A stretch of DNA of 10,637 nucleotides from an uncultured Clostridia bacterium (GCA_934643535.1 CAKUCE010000095.1:1-10637), one strand, 5' to 3'; shown: positions 1-7,157, counted from the stretch's first letter. Translations and numbers: made by a program. The notes: generated by a model not told the origin, from the letters alone.

Positions 1-15
1 CCTCTGCATAAGCCC

Positions 16-44
16 TTGACGAATGGCCCGCCCATGTCTAGAAT
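16..44 (+). promoter_or_regulatory. Predicted sigma-A promoter of pyrG
   Basis: A -35 box TTGACG (16-21) and a -10 box TAGAAT (39-44) are separated by exactly 17 bp, close to the housekeeping consensus. The expected transcription start is about position 51-52, which gives a leader of about 55 nt before the pyrG ATG at 107. The first transcribed bases would be GG followed by seven T residues and then C. This is a prediction from motif and spacing only. Confidence 0.7.
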
Positions 45-90
45 ATGGAAGGTTTTTTTCGTTTGGAAGTTGGCAACGTGGACCGATTGC

Positions 91-98
91 GGGGGGAG
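91..98 (+). promoter_or_regulatory. G-rich Shine-Dalgarno site fixing the pyrG start
   Basis: GGGGGGAG lies 8 nt upstream of the ATG at 107. The reading frame stays open upstream to position 23, but only the ATG at 107 has a ribosome binding site and gives the canonical CTP synthase N-terminus. It also falls downstream of the predicted transcription start. Confidence 0.65.
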
Positions 99-106
99 TG
101 TTCTGG

Positions 107-1723
107 ATGCAAACGAAGTACATTTTTGTTACCGGCGGCGTGGTTTCGTCTCTGGGAAAGGGCATTACGGCGGCGTCTTTGGGACGGCTGCTGAAGCTGC
201 GGGGACTGCGCGTCTCCATGCAGAAGCTGGATCCCTACATTAACGTGGACCCGGGTACGATGAGCCCGTACCAGCACGGCGAGGTGTTCGTGACCGACGA
301 CGGCGCGGAGACCGACCTCGACCTGGGCCATTACGAACGTTTTATTGACGAAAGCCTGAGCCAGCGCAGCAATGTGACCAGCGGCCGTGTCTACAAGACC
401 GTCATCGACCGGGAACGCCGGGGCGAATACCTGGGCGCGACCGTACAGATCATTCCCCACATTACCAATGAGATCAAGGATCGGATTCTCTCCGTTTCCC
501 GCACGGAGAACCCTCCCGACGTTGTGCTTACCGAGATCGGCGGCACCGTGGGCGACATCGAAAGCCAGCCCTTCCTGGAGGCCATCCGCCAGATGCGCGC
601 CGAGGTGGGCCGGGACAACTGCCTGTATATCCACGTGACGCTGGTGCCGTACCTGAACGCGGCCAACGAACTGAAGACTAAGCCCACCCAGCACAGCGTG
701 AAGGAACTGTCCGGGCTGGGCATCGCGCCGGACATTCTGGTGTGCCGGGCCGAACATGCCATTCCCGAAGAAGTCCGGGCCAAGATCGGCATGTTCTGCA
801 ATCTGCCCAAGGACTGCGTGTTTGAGAACCTGAACGCCCGCAGCCTGTACGAAGTGCCGCTGCTTCTGCATGCGGAGCATATGGACGATAAGGTGCTGGA
901 GCTTCTGCACATCGACGCGCCCGAAGCGGATCTGGCTGAATGGCGCGCTATGGTGGAACGTCAGCTGGGCTGCAGGGAGTCGGTGAATATCGCGCTGGTG
1001 GGCAAGTATGTGGAGCTGCCGGATGCGTATCTGAGCGTGGTGGAGGCGCTGGAGCACGGCGGCATTTTCCATGGCGTGAAGGCGAAAATCCTTTGGATCG
1101 CTGCGGAAAAGGTGACGGACGAAAACGCTGCCGAGCTGCTGAAAGATGCGGACGGTCTGGTAGTACCGGGCGGCTTCGGCTCCCGCGGTCTGGAGGGCAA
1201 AATGTCCGCGATCCGTTATGCGCGGGAGAACGGCCTGCCCTTCCTGGGCCTGTGCCTTGGAATGCAGATGGCCGTGATCGAGTTCGCCCGGCATGAGCTG
1301 GGTCTGCCGCTGGCCAACACCACCGAGATGGATCCCGATACGCCCGATCCCGTCATCGGCCTGATGGAGGATCAGAATCTCGAAAACCTGGGCCATACTA
1401 TGCGGCTGGGCAAGTACCGCTGCGAACTGACCCCCGGCACCCTCAGCGCAAAGGCGTATGGGGAGACGGAAATCTGGGAGCGTCACCGCCACCGCTACGA
1501 GTTCAATAACGCCTACCGGGAGCGCTTTGAAAAGGCCGGCATGGTCGTGGCCGGACGCAATCCCGAGCGGGATCTGGTGGAGATCGTAGAGCTGCCGGAT
1601 CATCCCTTCTTCGTGGCGGTTCAGTATCATCCCGAATTTAAGAGCCGTCCCAACCGGCCTCATCCCCTGTTCCGGGATCTGGTGGGCGCGGCCATGAAGC
1701 ATCAGAAAGAGCATAACGCCTGA
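107..1723 (+). CDS. pyrG: CTP synthase (glutamine-hydrolysing)
   Basis: CTP synthase aminates UTP to CTP using ATP and glutamine-derived ammonia, the last step of de novo pyrimidine nucleotide synthesis in the cytoplasm. The predicted protein has 538 residues, the normal length for the family. The N-terminal synthetase domain (about 1-265) starts with the P-loop-like GGVVSSLGKG (residues 10-19, Lys18). It contains Asp72 in the TDLDLGHYERF segment and Glu143 in EIGGTVGDIES, matching the Mg-ATP ligands Asp72 and Glu140 of E. coli PyrG. The C-terminal class I glutamine amidotransferase domain (about 290-535) has the nucleophile Cys383 in LGLCLGMQ and the His508/Glu510 pair in QYHPEF. The ATG at 107 is chosen over an in-frame start at 23 because of the Shine-Dalgarno site at 91-98 and the family N-terminus. 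The gene has its own promoter and terminator, so it appears monocistronic. Nothing looks broken. Confidence 0.98.
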   Translation: MQTKYIFVTGGVVSSLGKGITAASLGRLLKLRGLRVSMQKLDPYINVDPGTMSPYQHGEVFVTDDGAETDLDLGHYERFIDESLSQRSNVTSGRVYKTVIDRERRGEYLGATVQIIPHITNEIKDRILSVSRTENPPDVVLTEIGGTVGDIESQPFLEAIRQMRAEVGRDNCLYIHVTLVPYLNAANELKTKPTQHSVKELSGLGIAPDILVCRAEHAIPEEVRAKIGMFCNLPKDCVFENLNARSLYEVPLLLHAEHMDDKVLELLHIDAPEADLAEWRAMVERQLGCRESVNIALVGKYVELPDAYLSVVEALEHGGIFHGVKAKILWIAAEKVTDENAAELLKDADGLVVPGGFGSRGLEGKMSAIRYARENGLPFLGLCLGMQMAVIEFARHELGLPLANTTEMDPDTPDPVIGLMEDQNLENLGHTMRLGKYRCELTPGTLSAKAYGETEIWERHRHRYEFNNAYRERFEKAGMVVAGRNPERDLVEIVELPDHPFFVAVQYHPEFKSRPNRPHPLFRDLVGAAMKHQKEHNA

Positions 1724-1731
1724 CAGGGCGC

Positions 1732-1767
1732 GGCGCGGGTCTGGGAGACGAGACCCGCGCCTTTTTC
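1732..1767 (+). terminator. Rho-independent terminator after pyrG
   Basis: A perfect 11-bp stem (1732-1742 with 1751-1761, arm GGCGCGGGTCT) closes an 8-nt loop and is followed by TTTTTCT. It starts 8 nt after the pyrG stop codon and separates pyrG from the downstream operon. Confidence 0.93.
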
Positions 1768-1893
1768 TATTTTCTGGTTCCCAAAAGGGGCCGAAAAGGC
1801 CAAACATAGAAAAAACGGAAAAAATTTGTCAAAAATATCACGATCAGGCAGGAAAACAGGTGGGAGAAATAGAATAGCGAAAATCAGGATGAA

Positions 1894-1918
1894 GTTGGAT
1901 ATTCCGGCTTGATCCAAC
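1894..1918. promoter_or_regulatory. Inverted repeat upstream of the decarboxylase operon (possible operator)
   Basis: The perfect 7-bp arms GTTGGAT (1894-1900) and ATCCAAC (1912-1918) are separated by 11 nt. The element sits in the AT-rich spacer about 40 nt before the first gene of the decarboxylase operon. It could be an operator dyad or a small mRNA hairpin. There is no U-run after it, so it is not a terminator. I found no convincing -35/-10 pair in 1768-1956 to place it relative to a promoter, so its role is open. Confidence 0.3.
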
Positions 1919-1956
1919 CAAATGTTATTACTCAACGGCGTGGAAGGAGAACGGAA

Positions 1957-3429
1957 ATGCATAACTCTCAAGGACTGGAAAAGGTGCTCAGTCTTCGCCA
2001 GGAAATTCTGGCCGGGGACGAGAAGCGCCTGAAGGAGCAGCGGGATGCCGGAAAACTGACCGCGCGCGAGCGCATTGCCAAGATCGCCGACGCGGGCAGC
2101 TTTGTGGAGCTTTTCGCGCTGGTAAGCCGGAACAATGAGGGCGCGGGTGTGATCACCGGCTATGCCACCATCGAGGAACGCCCGGTGTACCTTTTTGCCC
2201 AGGATTTCACCGTTCGCGGCGGCGCAATGGGCCAGCTGCAGGCGGCGAAGATCGTCAAGCTGCTGGATCTGGCCCAGAAGACCGGCGCTCCGGTGCTGGC
2301 CCTGATGGACAGCGCCGGCGTGCGCATTGACGAAGGCGCTCAGGCGCTGAGCGCGTATTCTGAGATCTATCAGAAGATGGCCCGGATGAGCGGCGTCTGC
2401 CCCATGGTGGCGCTGGTGCTGGGCCCCTGCATTGGCGGCGCGGCGCTGCTGTCCCAGCTGGCCGATGTGTCCATCGTGGCCGAAAAGGTAGGCCAGCTGA
2501 TGGTTTTCGGACCGCAGGTCATGGCCGCCATGAGCGGCGCGCAGGTGGATGCGGAGAAGTTCGGCGGTGCGAAGGTCGCCGCGGAAACGGGCGCCTGCGC
2601 TCTGACCGCCGCCAGCGAGGACGAGGCCCTGCTGAAGGCCCGCCAGGTGCTGGCCCTGCTGCCCTCCAGCAATCTGGAGGACACCGAGATCGTGGATACG
2701 GACGACCTCAATCGTCTGCTGCCCGCCATTGATCCCGCCGATGTGGACGCGCTGCTGAACGCCGTGGCCGATCAGGGCACGCTGGTGGAGCTGTACGCGG
2801 CCTACGAGCCTTCCGTGAAGGTGGCGCTGGCCCGCCTGGGCGGCTACAGCGTGGGTCTGGTGGCTGCGAATGGCAAGCTGACCGCCGGCGCGCTGCAGAA
2901 GGCCGCCCGGTTCGTCCGCTTTATGGACTGCTATGGCATTCCCGTGGTCAGCCTGCTGAACACCTCCGGCGTGGAGGTGAACGGGGTGAAGGAGCAGAGC
3001 TGGCTGTTCAAGGCCCAGAGCCAGCTGCTTTATGCCTATGCCGAGGCGACCGTGCCCAAGGTGGCCGTCGTGACCGGCGACGCCATCGGTCAGGCTTATG
3101 TCGCCATGGGCGGCAAGGCCATGGCCGACGTGACCTACGCATGGCCCTCTGCGGTGATCTCCGCCCTGACCCCCGAGGCCGCCGTGGCGGTGCTTTATCA
3201 GGACGAGGTGAAGGCCGACAAGGAGCTGAGCGTGGAGGAAGCCCGCGCCAAGTACGCCGCCGAATATGTGGAGAACGTAGCCGGATGCCTGAACGCGGCC
3301 AAGCAGGGAATGGTGGACGATGTGATCGAACCCGCCAAGACCCGCGCCATGCTGATCTCCGCGCTGGAAATGCTCATGAGCAAGCGGGATTCCAATCCCC
3401 CCAAGAAGCATGGCAACCTGCCCATGTAA
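1957..3429 (+). CDS. Acyl-CoA-type carboxyltransferase subunit (MmdA/12S-like) of a biotin-dependent decarboxylase
   Basis: This 490-residue protein has the two-lobed crotonase-fold architecture of methylmalonyl-CoA decarboxylase alpha, PccB and transcarboxylase 12S. Family members move a carboxyl group between an acyl-CoA and protein-bound biotin. Family landmarks include KLTARERIAKI (about 33-43), FAQDFTVRGG, GPCIGG (156-161), LLPSSNLED, ATVPKVAVVTG and the C-terminal PPKKHGNLPM, which is nearly the Veillonella MmdA end. Several active-site segments differ: DSAGVRIDEG (118-127) replaces the usual DSGGARIQE, NTSGVEVNG (335-343) stands where DVPGFLPG is expected, and DAIGQAYVAM (375-384) replaces KAYGGAYLAM. 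The acyl-CoA substrate therefore cannot be assigned; methylmalonyl-CoA is only the default guess. The start at 1957 has GGAAGGAGA 6 nt upstream; an in-frame start at 1909 lacks a site. It is the first gene of the operon that includes the biotin carrier and Na+ pump. Confidence 0.88.
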   Translation: MHNSQGLEKVLSLRQEILAGDEKRLKEQRDAGKLTARERIAKIADAGSFVELFALVSRNNEGAGVITGYATIEERPVYLFAQDFTVRGGAMGQLQAAKIVKLLDLAQKTGAPVLALMDSAGVRIDEGAQALSAYSEIYQKMARMSGVCPMVALVLGPCIGGAALLSQLADVSIVAEKVGQLMVFGPQVMAAMSGAQVDAEKFGGAKVAAETGACALTAASEDEALLKARQVLALLPSSNLEDTEIVDTDDLNRLLPAIDPADVDALLNAVADQGTLVELYAAYEPSVKVALARLGGYSVGLVAANGKLTAGALQKAARFVRFMDCYGIPVVSLLNTSGVEVNGVKEQSWLFKAQSQLLYAYAEATVPKVAVVTGDAIGQAYVAMGGKAMADVTYAWPSAVISALTPEAAVAVLYQDEVKADKELSVEEARAKYAAEYVENVAGCLNAAKQGMVDDVIEPAKTRAMLISALEMLMSKRDSNPPKKHGNLPM

Positions 3430-3450
3430 CGCCGAAAGGAAGGGTTTACC

Positions 3451-3804
3451 GTGGAAAAAGTTACCTTTGGTTTGGGCGTGGCAGGTCTGGGCATGATCGT
3501 GGTATTCGTGGGTCTGTTGATCCTGATCGGATTCATCACGATTCTGGGCCTTGTTTCCCGCTCGAAAAAGCCCAAGGCCGCGCCCGTGAAGCAGGCAGGC
3601 CCCGAAGTTGTGGCTGCTCCTCCGGTGGAGGCCGCTCCCGCTGTGGACGGTGTTCCCGCGGAAGTGATCGCCGCCATTACCGCCGCCATCGCCGCCGTCT
3701 GGGAAAGCCCCAACGGTTTTGTGGTGCGCCATGTGAAGCGCATCTCCAACGCGCCCGCCTGGAAGCGCGCCGGGCGTGACGAGCAGACCTACAGCCGCTA
3801 CTAA
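3451..3804 (+). CDS. Small membrane subunit of Na+-translocating decarboxylase (OadG/MmdD-like)
   Basis: This 117-residue subunit has one N-terminal membrane helix (about residues 9-34, very rich in Val, Leu, Ile and Gly). A basic junction follows (SRSKKPK), then an Ala/Pro/Val-rich linker (about 42-70) and a short conserved C-terminal domain. The domain has an EVIAAITAAIAAV helix and the segment FVVRHVKRISNAPAWKRAGR. This layout is typical of the OadG gamma and MmdD delta subunits, which hold the soluble carboxyltransferase and the membrane beta subunit together. The C-terminal VR...PAW..AGR pattern is closer to MmdD-type proteins. The start is GTG at 3451, with AAGGAAGG 7 nt upstream. It begins 21 nt after the upstream stop codon, within the operon. 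Confidence 0.88.
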   Translation: MEKVTFGLGVAGLGMIVVFVGLLILIGFITILGLVSRSKKPKAAPVKQAGPEVVAAPPVEAAPAVDGVPAEVIAAITAAIAAVWESPNGFVVRHVKRISNAPAWKRAGRDEQTYSRY

Positions 3805-3837
3805 TCATTCATTGTTTTTTGAAGGAGGATAAACCCC

Positions 3838-4224
3838 ATGCGTCAGTTCAACATTACCGTCAATGGTGTTCAGTATTCCGTGGCCGTGGAAGAAGTGGGC
3901 GCTGCGTCCGCTCCTGTGGCGACTCCCGTGGCCGCCCCCGTGGCCGCCGCGCCCGTGGCTGCGCCTGCCGCCGCGCCCGCTCCTGCCGCTGCTCCCGCTC
4001 CCGTGGCCGGCGGTGAAAAGATCAACGCTCCCATGCCCGGCAACATTCTGGATGTGAAGGTCGCCACCGGCGCCAGCGTCAAGAAGGGCGACGTGCTGAT
4101 CATTCTGGAAGCCATGAAGATGGAAAACGAAATCATGTCCCCCTGCGACGGCACCGTGAAGCAGGTGCTGGTCAACAAGGGCGCGACCGTCAACAGCGGC
4201 GATCCTCTCGTTGTCATCGGCTGA
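3838..4224 (+). CDS. Biotin carboxyl carrier subunit of the decarboxylase complex
   Basis: This 128-residue protein carries the biotin that shuttles CO2 between the carboxyltransferase and the membrane pump. A short N-terminal segment (1-22, MRQFNITVNGVQYSVAVEEV) is followed by an Ala/Pro/Val linker (about 24-56). A biotinyl domain (about 58-128) follows. The biotin attachment motif EAMKM places the modified lysine at Lys94, 34 residues before the C-terminus, the usual spacing in this family. APMPG at the domain start is also canonical. The overall form matches MmdC, GcdC and transcarboxylase 1.3S. A strong AAGGAGGA site lies 8 nt before the ATG. No ATP-dependent biotin carboxylase gene is present in the window, which fits a decarboxylase or transcarboxylase rather than an ATP-driven carboxylase. 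Confidence 0.95.
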   Translation: MRQFNITVNGVQYSVAVEEVGAASAPVATPVAAPVAAAPVAAPAAAPAPAAAPAPVAGGEKINAPMPGNILDVKVATGASVKKGDVLIILEAMKMENEIMSPCDGTVKQVLVNKGATVNSGDPLVVIG

Positions 4225-4278
4225 GATCGACTTCGTTCCTTTCCGTACTTTTCAAAGAAAGTGAGTTGATTTCAAACC

Positions 4279-5733
4279 ATGAACGTTGGCGAGAGCTTGT
4301 TGAAACTCTGTCAGGATTCCGGTATTTATTACCTGCTGCAGAACCCCAAGCCGCTGATCATGATCGGTCTGGCCTGCGTGCTTCTGTATCTGGGCATCGT
4401 CAAGGGCTATGAGCCCCTGCTGATGGTCCCCATCGCCTTTGGTATGCTGCTGACCAACCTGCCCATCGCGGAAATGTACCACGAGGAGCTGTTTGCGGGC
4501 GGTCATGCCAACTGGAGCCTGTTCGGCGGAAGTATTCTGTTTCATTCTTCCAACCTGATCGACGCGGCGCAATACACAGTGACCGCACAGGGTTCCATTC
4601 TGGATGCCAGCAATCAGCTGCTGGGCACCATCGTGGATACCATCTCCGGCTCCGCCGTGGCCTTCAACGCCTCCGGCGCGCTGGTGGTGGACGGTCAGGT
4701 GGCCTATGATTCCGTGCGCATCATCATGAACGCCTCCGGCGCTTATCTGGCGGACGGAGAGGTGTACAGCCTGCTGGGCGTGAAGCTGGCCACCGCCGGT
4801 CAGGTCATTAACCCCGGTCTGCTGGACTATCTGTATCTGGGCGTGAAGCTGGGCATCTATCCCTGCCTGATCTTCCTCGGCGTTGGCTGCATGACTGACT
4901 TCGGTCCCCTGATCGCCAACCCCAAGAGCCTGCTGCTGGGCGCTGCCGCGCAGCTGGGTATCTTCATCACCTTCATTGTGTGCTATGCCGCCATGGGCTT
5001 CACCCCTCAGGAAGCGGCCTCCACCGGCATTATCGGCGGCGCGGACGGTCCCACGGCCATCTACCTGACCGGCAAGCTGGCTCCGCACCTGCTGGGCCCC
5101 ATCGCGGTAGCCGCCTACAGCTACATGGCGCTGGTGCCTGTGATCCAGCCCCCCATTATGCGCGCCCTGACCACCAAGAAGGAACGCTCCATCGTGATGG
5201 AACAGCTGCGGCCCGTTTCCAAGAAGGAAAAGATCATTTTCCCCATCGCCGTGACCATTATCGTCAGCCTGCTGCTGCCCTCTGCGGCTCCGCTGGTGGG
5301 CTGCCTGATGCTGGGCAACCTGTTTAAGGAAAGCGGACAGCTGGATCGCCTCAGCGATACGGCACAGAACGCTCTGATGAATATCGTGACCATCTTCCTG
5401 GGCATCACGGTAGGCGCGACGGCGACGGCCTCCACCTTCCTGCAGCTCAAGACCCTGGGCATCATGGTGGTTGGCGTGGTCGCCTTCGGCTTCGGTACTG
5501 CGGGCGGCGTGCTGCTGGCCAAGCTGATGAACAAGCTCTCCGGCGGCAAGATCAACCCCTTGATCGGTTCCGCCGGCGTGTCCGCCGTTCCCATGGCGGC
5601 CCGCGTGAGCCAGATCGAGGGCCAGAAGGCCAATCCCGGCAACTTCCTGCTGATGCATGCCATGGGCCCCAACGTGGCCGGCGTTATCGGCTCCGCCATC
5701 GCGGCCGGTATGCTGCTGAGCATGTTCGGCTGA
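4279..5733 (+). CDS. oadB: Na+-translocating decarboxylase beta subunit (OadB/MmdB family) with an extra repeat-containing segment
   Basis: This 484-residue multi-pass membrane protein decarboxylates carboxybiotin and couples that to Na+ export. Conserved family blocks include KGYEPLLMVPIAFG (42-55), GVGCMTDFGPLIANPKS, GGADGPTAIYLTGKLAP, AAYSYMALVPVIQPP and INPLIGSAGVSAVPMAARVS. Residues shown to matter in Klebsiella OadB (Asp203, Tyr229, Asn373, Gly377, Ser382, Arg389) correspond to Asp256, Tyr282, Asn426, Gly430, Ser435 and Arg442 here. The offset is a constant 53, so the pump core looks intact and colinear. The extra 53 residues lie upstream of Asp256, in about 75-178, a region otherwise poorly conserved in the family. 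They include two copies of a 21-residue repeat (N130-ASGA...DG-V141 and N151-ASGA...DG-V162). The ribosome binding site is weak (GAAAGTGAG, 4257-4265), so translation may depend partly on coupling to the carrier gene upstream. Confidence 0.95.
   Translation: MNVGESLLKLCQDSGIYYLLQNPKPLIMIGLACVLLYLGIVKGYEPLLMVPIAFGMLLTNLPIAEMYHEELFAGGHANWSLFGGSILFHSSNLIDAAQYTVTAQGSILDASNQLLGTIVDTISGSAVAFNASGALVVDGQVAYDSVRIIMNASGAYLADGEVYSLLGVKLATAGQVINPGLLDYLYLGVKLGIYPCLIFLGVGCMTDFGPLIANPKSLLLGAAAQLGIFITFIVCYAAMGFTPQEAASTGIIGGADGPTAIYLTGKLAPHLLGPIAVAAYSYMALVPVIQPPIMRALTTKKERSIVMEQLRPVSKKEKIIFPIAVTIIVSLLLPSAAPLVGCLMLGNLFKESGQLDRLSDTAQNALMNIVTIFLGITVGATATASTFLQLKTLGIMVVGVVAFGFGTAGGVLLAKLMNKLSGGKINPLIGSAGVSAVPMAARVSQIEGQKANPGNFLLMHAMGPNVAGVIGSAIAAGMLLSMFG
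4666..4764 (+). repeat. Tandem 21-codon repeat inside the beta-subunit insert
   Basis: Codons 130-141 (NASGALVVDGQV) and 151-162 (NASGAYLADGEV) match at 8 of 12 positions with a period of 21 codons. The DNA is also similar, since both copies begin AACGCCTCCGGCGC. A weaker third relative starts with DASNQLLG at residue 108, 22 residues earlier. The pattern suggests short beta-hairpins created by local duplication. Confidence 0.6.
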
Positions 5734-5756
5734 TTGTGATTTGAGAGGTGACAAAT

Positions 5757-7157
5757 ATGCCTAAGGTTGGAATTACCGATACCATTCTGCGTGACGGCCA
5801 TCAGAGCCAGGCCGCCACGCGCATGACCACCGCCCAGATGGAGCCCATGTTTGCTCAGCTGGACAAGATTGGCTATTATTCTCTGGAGTGCTGGGGCGGC
5901 GCTACCTTCGACAGCTGCCTGCGCTTCCTGAATGAAGACCCGTGGGAGCGCCTGCGCATCCTGCGCAAGGGCCTGCCCAACACCAAGCTGCAGATGCTGC
6001 TGCGCGGCCAGAACCTGCTGGGCTACAAGCACTATGCCGACGACGTGGTGGAGTTCTTCGTCAAAAAGAGCATCGAAAACGGCATCGACATCATCCGCTG
6101 CTTCGACGCGCTGAACGACCTGCGCAACATGGAAACCGCCGTGAAGGCCACCAAGAAATACGGCGGCACTGCGGAGGTGGCCATGAGCTACACCGTCAGC
6201 CCCGTCCATACCGAGGACTACTTCGTCAAGCTGGCCGCCGACATCCAGAAGATGGGCGCGGACCTGATCTGCATCAAGGACATGGCCAATCTGCTGCTGC
6301 CCTACAACGCCTACAGCCTGGTGAAGCGTCTGAAGGCGGAAGTGGACATCCCGATCGTACTGCACACCCATGACACCACCGGCACCGGCGCGATGACCCT
6401 GCTCAAGGCCATCGAGGCGGGCGTTGACGTGGTGGATACCTGCCTGAGCCCGCTGGGCAACGGCACGTCTCAGCCCACCACCGAGTCCATCGTAGCCACC
6501 CTGCAGGGCACCGAGCGCGACACCGGTCTGGATCTGAAGGCCCTGACCGAGATCGCCGGTTACTTCCGCGGCGTGGCGGATGAGCTGACCAAGGAAGGCT
6601 GGCGCGATCCTGCCCGCGTGCTGTCCACCGACGCCAACACGCTGATCTATCAGGTGCCGGGCGGCATGCTGTCCAACCTGATCGGCCAGTTGAAGAAGGC
6701 CAACGCCATGGATAAATACTACGAGGTGCTGGCGGAAGTGCCGCGCGTCCGCAAGGACTTCGGCTATCCTCCGCTGGTAACGCCCACCAGCCAGATCGTT
6801 GGCACGCAGGCCGTGATGAACGTCATCAGCGGCGAGCGCTACAAGATGGTGCCCAAGGAGTCCAAGGCGTTGCTGCGCGGCGAATACGGCCGTCTGCCCG
6901 CCGAGGTGAACGAAGAAGTGCGCAAAAAGTGCATTGGCGATGACAAGGTCATCACCCATCGTCCTGCCGACGATATTCCTCCGGAGCTGGAAAAGTACCG
7001 CGAAGAGATCCGCGACTACTATCAGCAGGAAGAAGACGTACTCAGCTACGCGCTGTTCCCGCAGGTCGCGCCCAAGTTCTTCCAGTACCGTCAGGCCAAA
7101 CAGCTGGGTGTGGACAGCACCATGCTGAACAAGGAAGAAAAGGTCATGCCGGTGTGA
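5757..7157 (+). CDS. oadA: Oxaloacetate/pyruvate-type carboxyltransferase subunit (OadA/5S-like) without a biotin domain
   Basis: This 466-residue protein has the DRE-TIM-metallolyase barrel followed by the conserved PYC/OadA C-terminal domain. Members move CO2 between oxaloacetate/pyruvate and biotin. The metal site is complete: Asp13 in ILRDGHQS, the lysine expected to be carbamylated at Lys174 in CIKDMANLL, and His203 and His205 in HTHDTTG. With a constant offset of 4 these match Asp17, Lys178, His207 and His209 of Klebsiella OadA. The barrel continues through GVDVVDTCLSPLGNGTSQP, and the C-terminal domain begins near QVPGGMLSNL. The protein ends without the proline-rich linker and biotinyl domain of enterobacterial OadA, so it must use a separate carrier, as transcarboxylase 5S does. 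The encoded carrier upstream is the obvious partner. The ATG at 5757 has GAGAGGTG 6 nt upstream; the in-frame GTG at 5748 lies inside that site. The gene starts 23 nt after oadB. Confidence 0.95.
   Translation: MPKVGITDTILRDGHQSQAATRMTTAQMEPMFAQLDKIGYYSLECWGGATFDSCLRFLNEDPWERLRILRKGLPNTKLQMLLRGQNLLGYKHYADDVVEFFVKKSIENGIDIIRCFDALNDLRNMETAVKATKKYGGTAEVAMSYTVSPVHTEDYFVKLAADIQKMGADLICIKDMANLLLPYNAYSLVKRLKAEVDIPIVLHTHDTTGTGAMTLLKAIEAGVDVVDTCLSPLGNGTSQPTTESIVATLQGTERDTGLDLKALTEIAGYFRGVADELTKEGWRDPARVLSTDANTLIYQVPGGMLSNLIGQLKKANAMDKYYEVLAEVPRVRKDFGYPPLVTPTSQIVGTQAVMNVISGERYKMVPKESKALLRGEYGRLPAEVNEEVRKKCIGDDKVITHRPADDIPPELEKYREEIRDYYQQEEDVLSYALFPQVAPKFFQYRQAKQLGVDSTMLNKEEKVMPV

Noticed and set aside
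23..106. Extended N-terminus for CTP synthase starting at 23
   Set aside because: The extension overlaps the predicted promoter and start site, has no ribosome binding site, and is not found in the family. The ATG at 107 fits better.
1789..1801. GGCC-GAAAA-GGCC small palindrome after the pyrG terminator
   Set aside because: The stem is only 4 bp with no U-run on the plus strand. It is probably chance in a G/C and A-rich spacer.
38..1807. Open frame of 589 codons on the minus strand opposite pyrG
   Set aside because: Its sequence is His/Gln/Arg/Gly-rich with no family motifs. It exists because the GC-rich codons of pyrG leave few stops on the opposite strand. The plus strand holds complete CTP synthase motifs.
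1702..3732. Open frame of 676 codons on the minus strand opposite the carboxyltransferase gene
   Set aside because: Low-complexity His/Gln/Gly composition, runs through a terminator and intergenic spacer, and lacks a recognisable domain. It is a shadow of the plus-strand gene.
3898..4014. Repetitive GC-rich tract in the biotin carrier gene, considered as a DNA repeat or mobile insertion
   Set aside because: It encodes the Ala/Pro/Val linker normal for this family. The DNA repetition follows from the protein composition.
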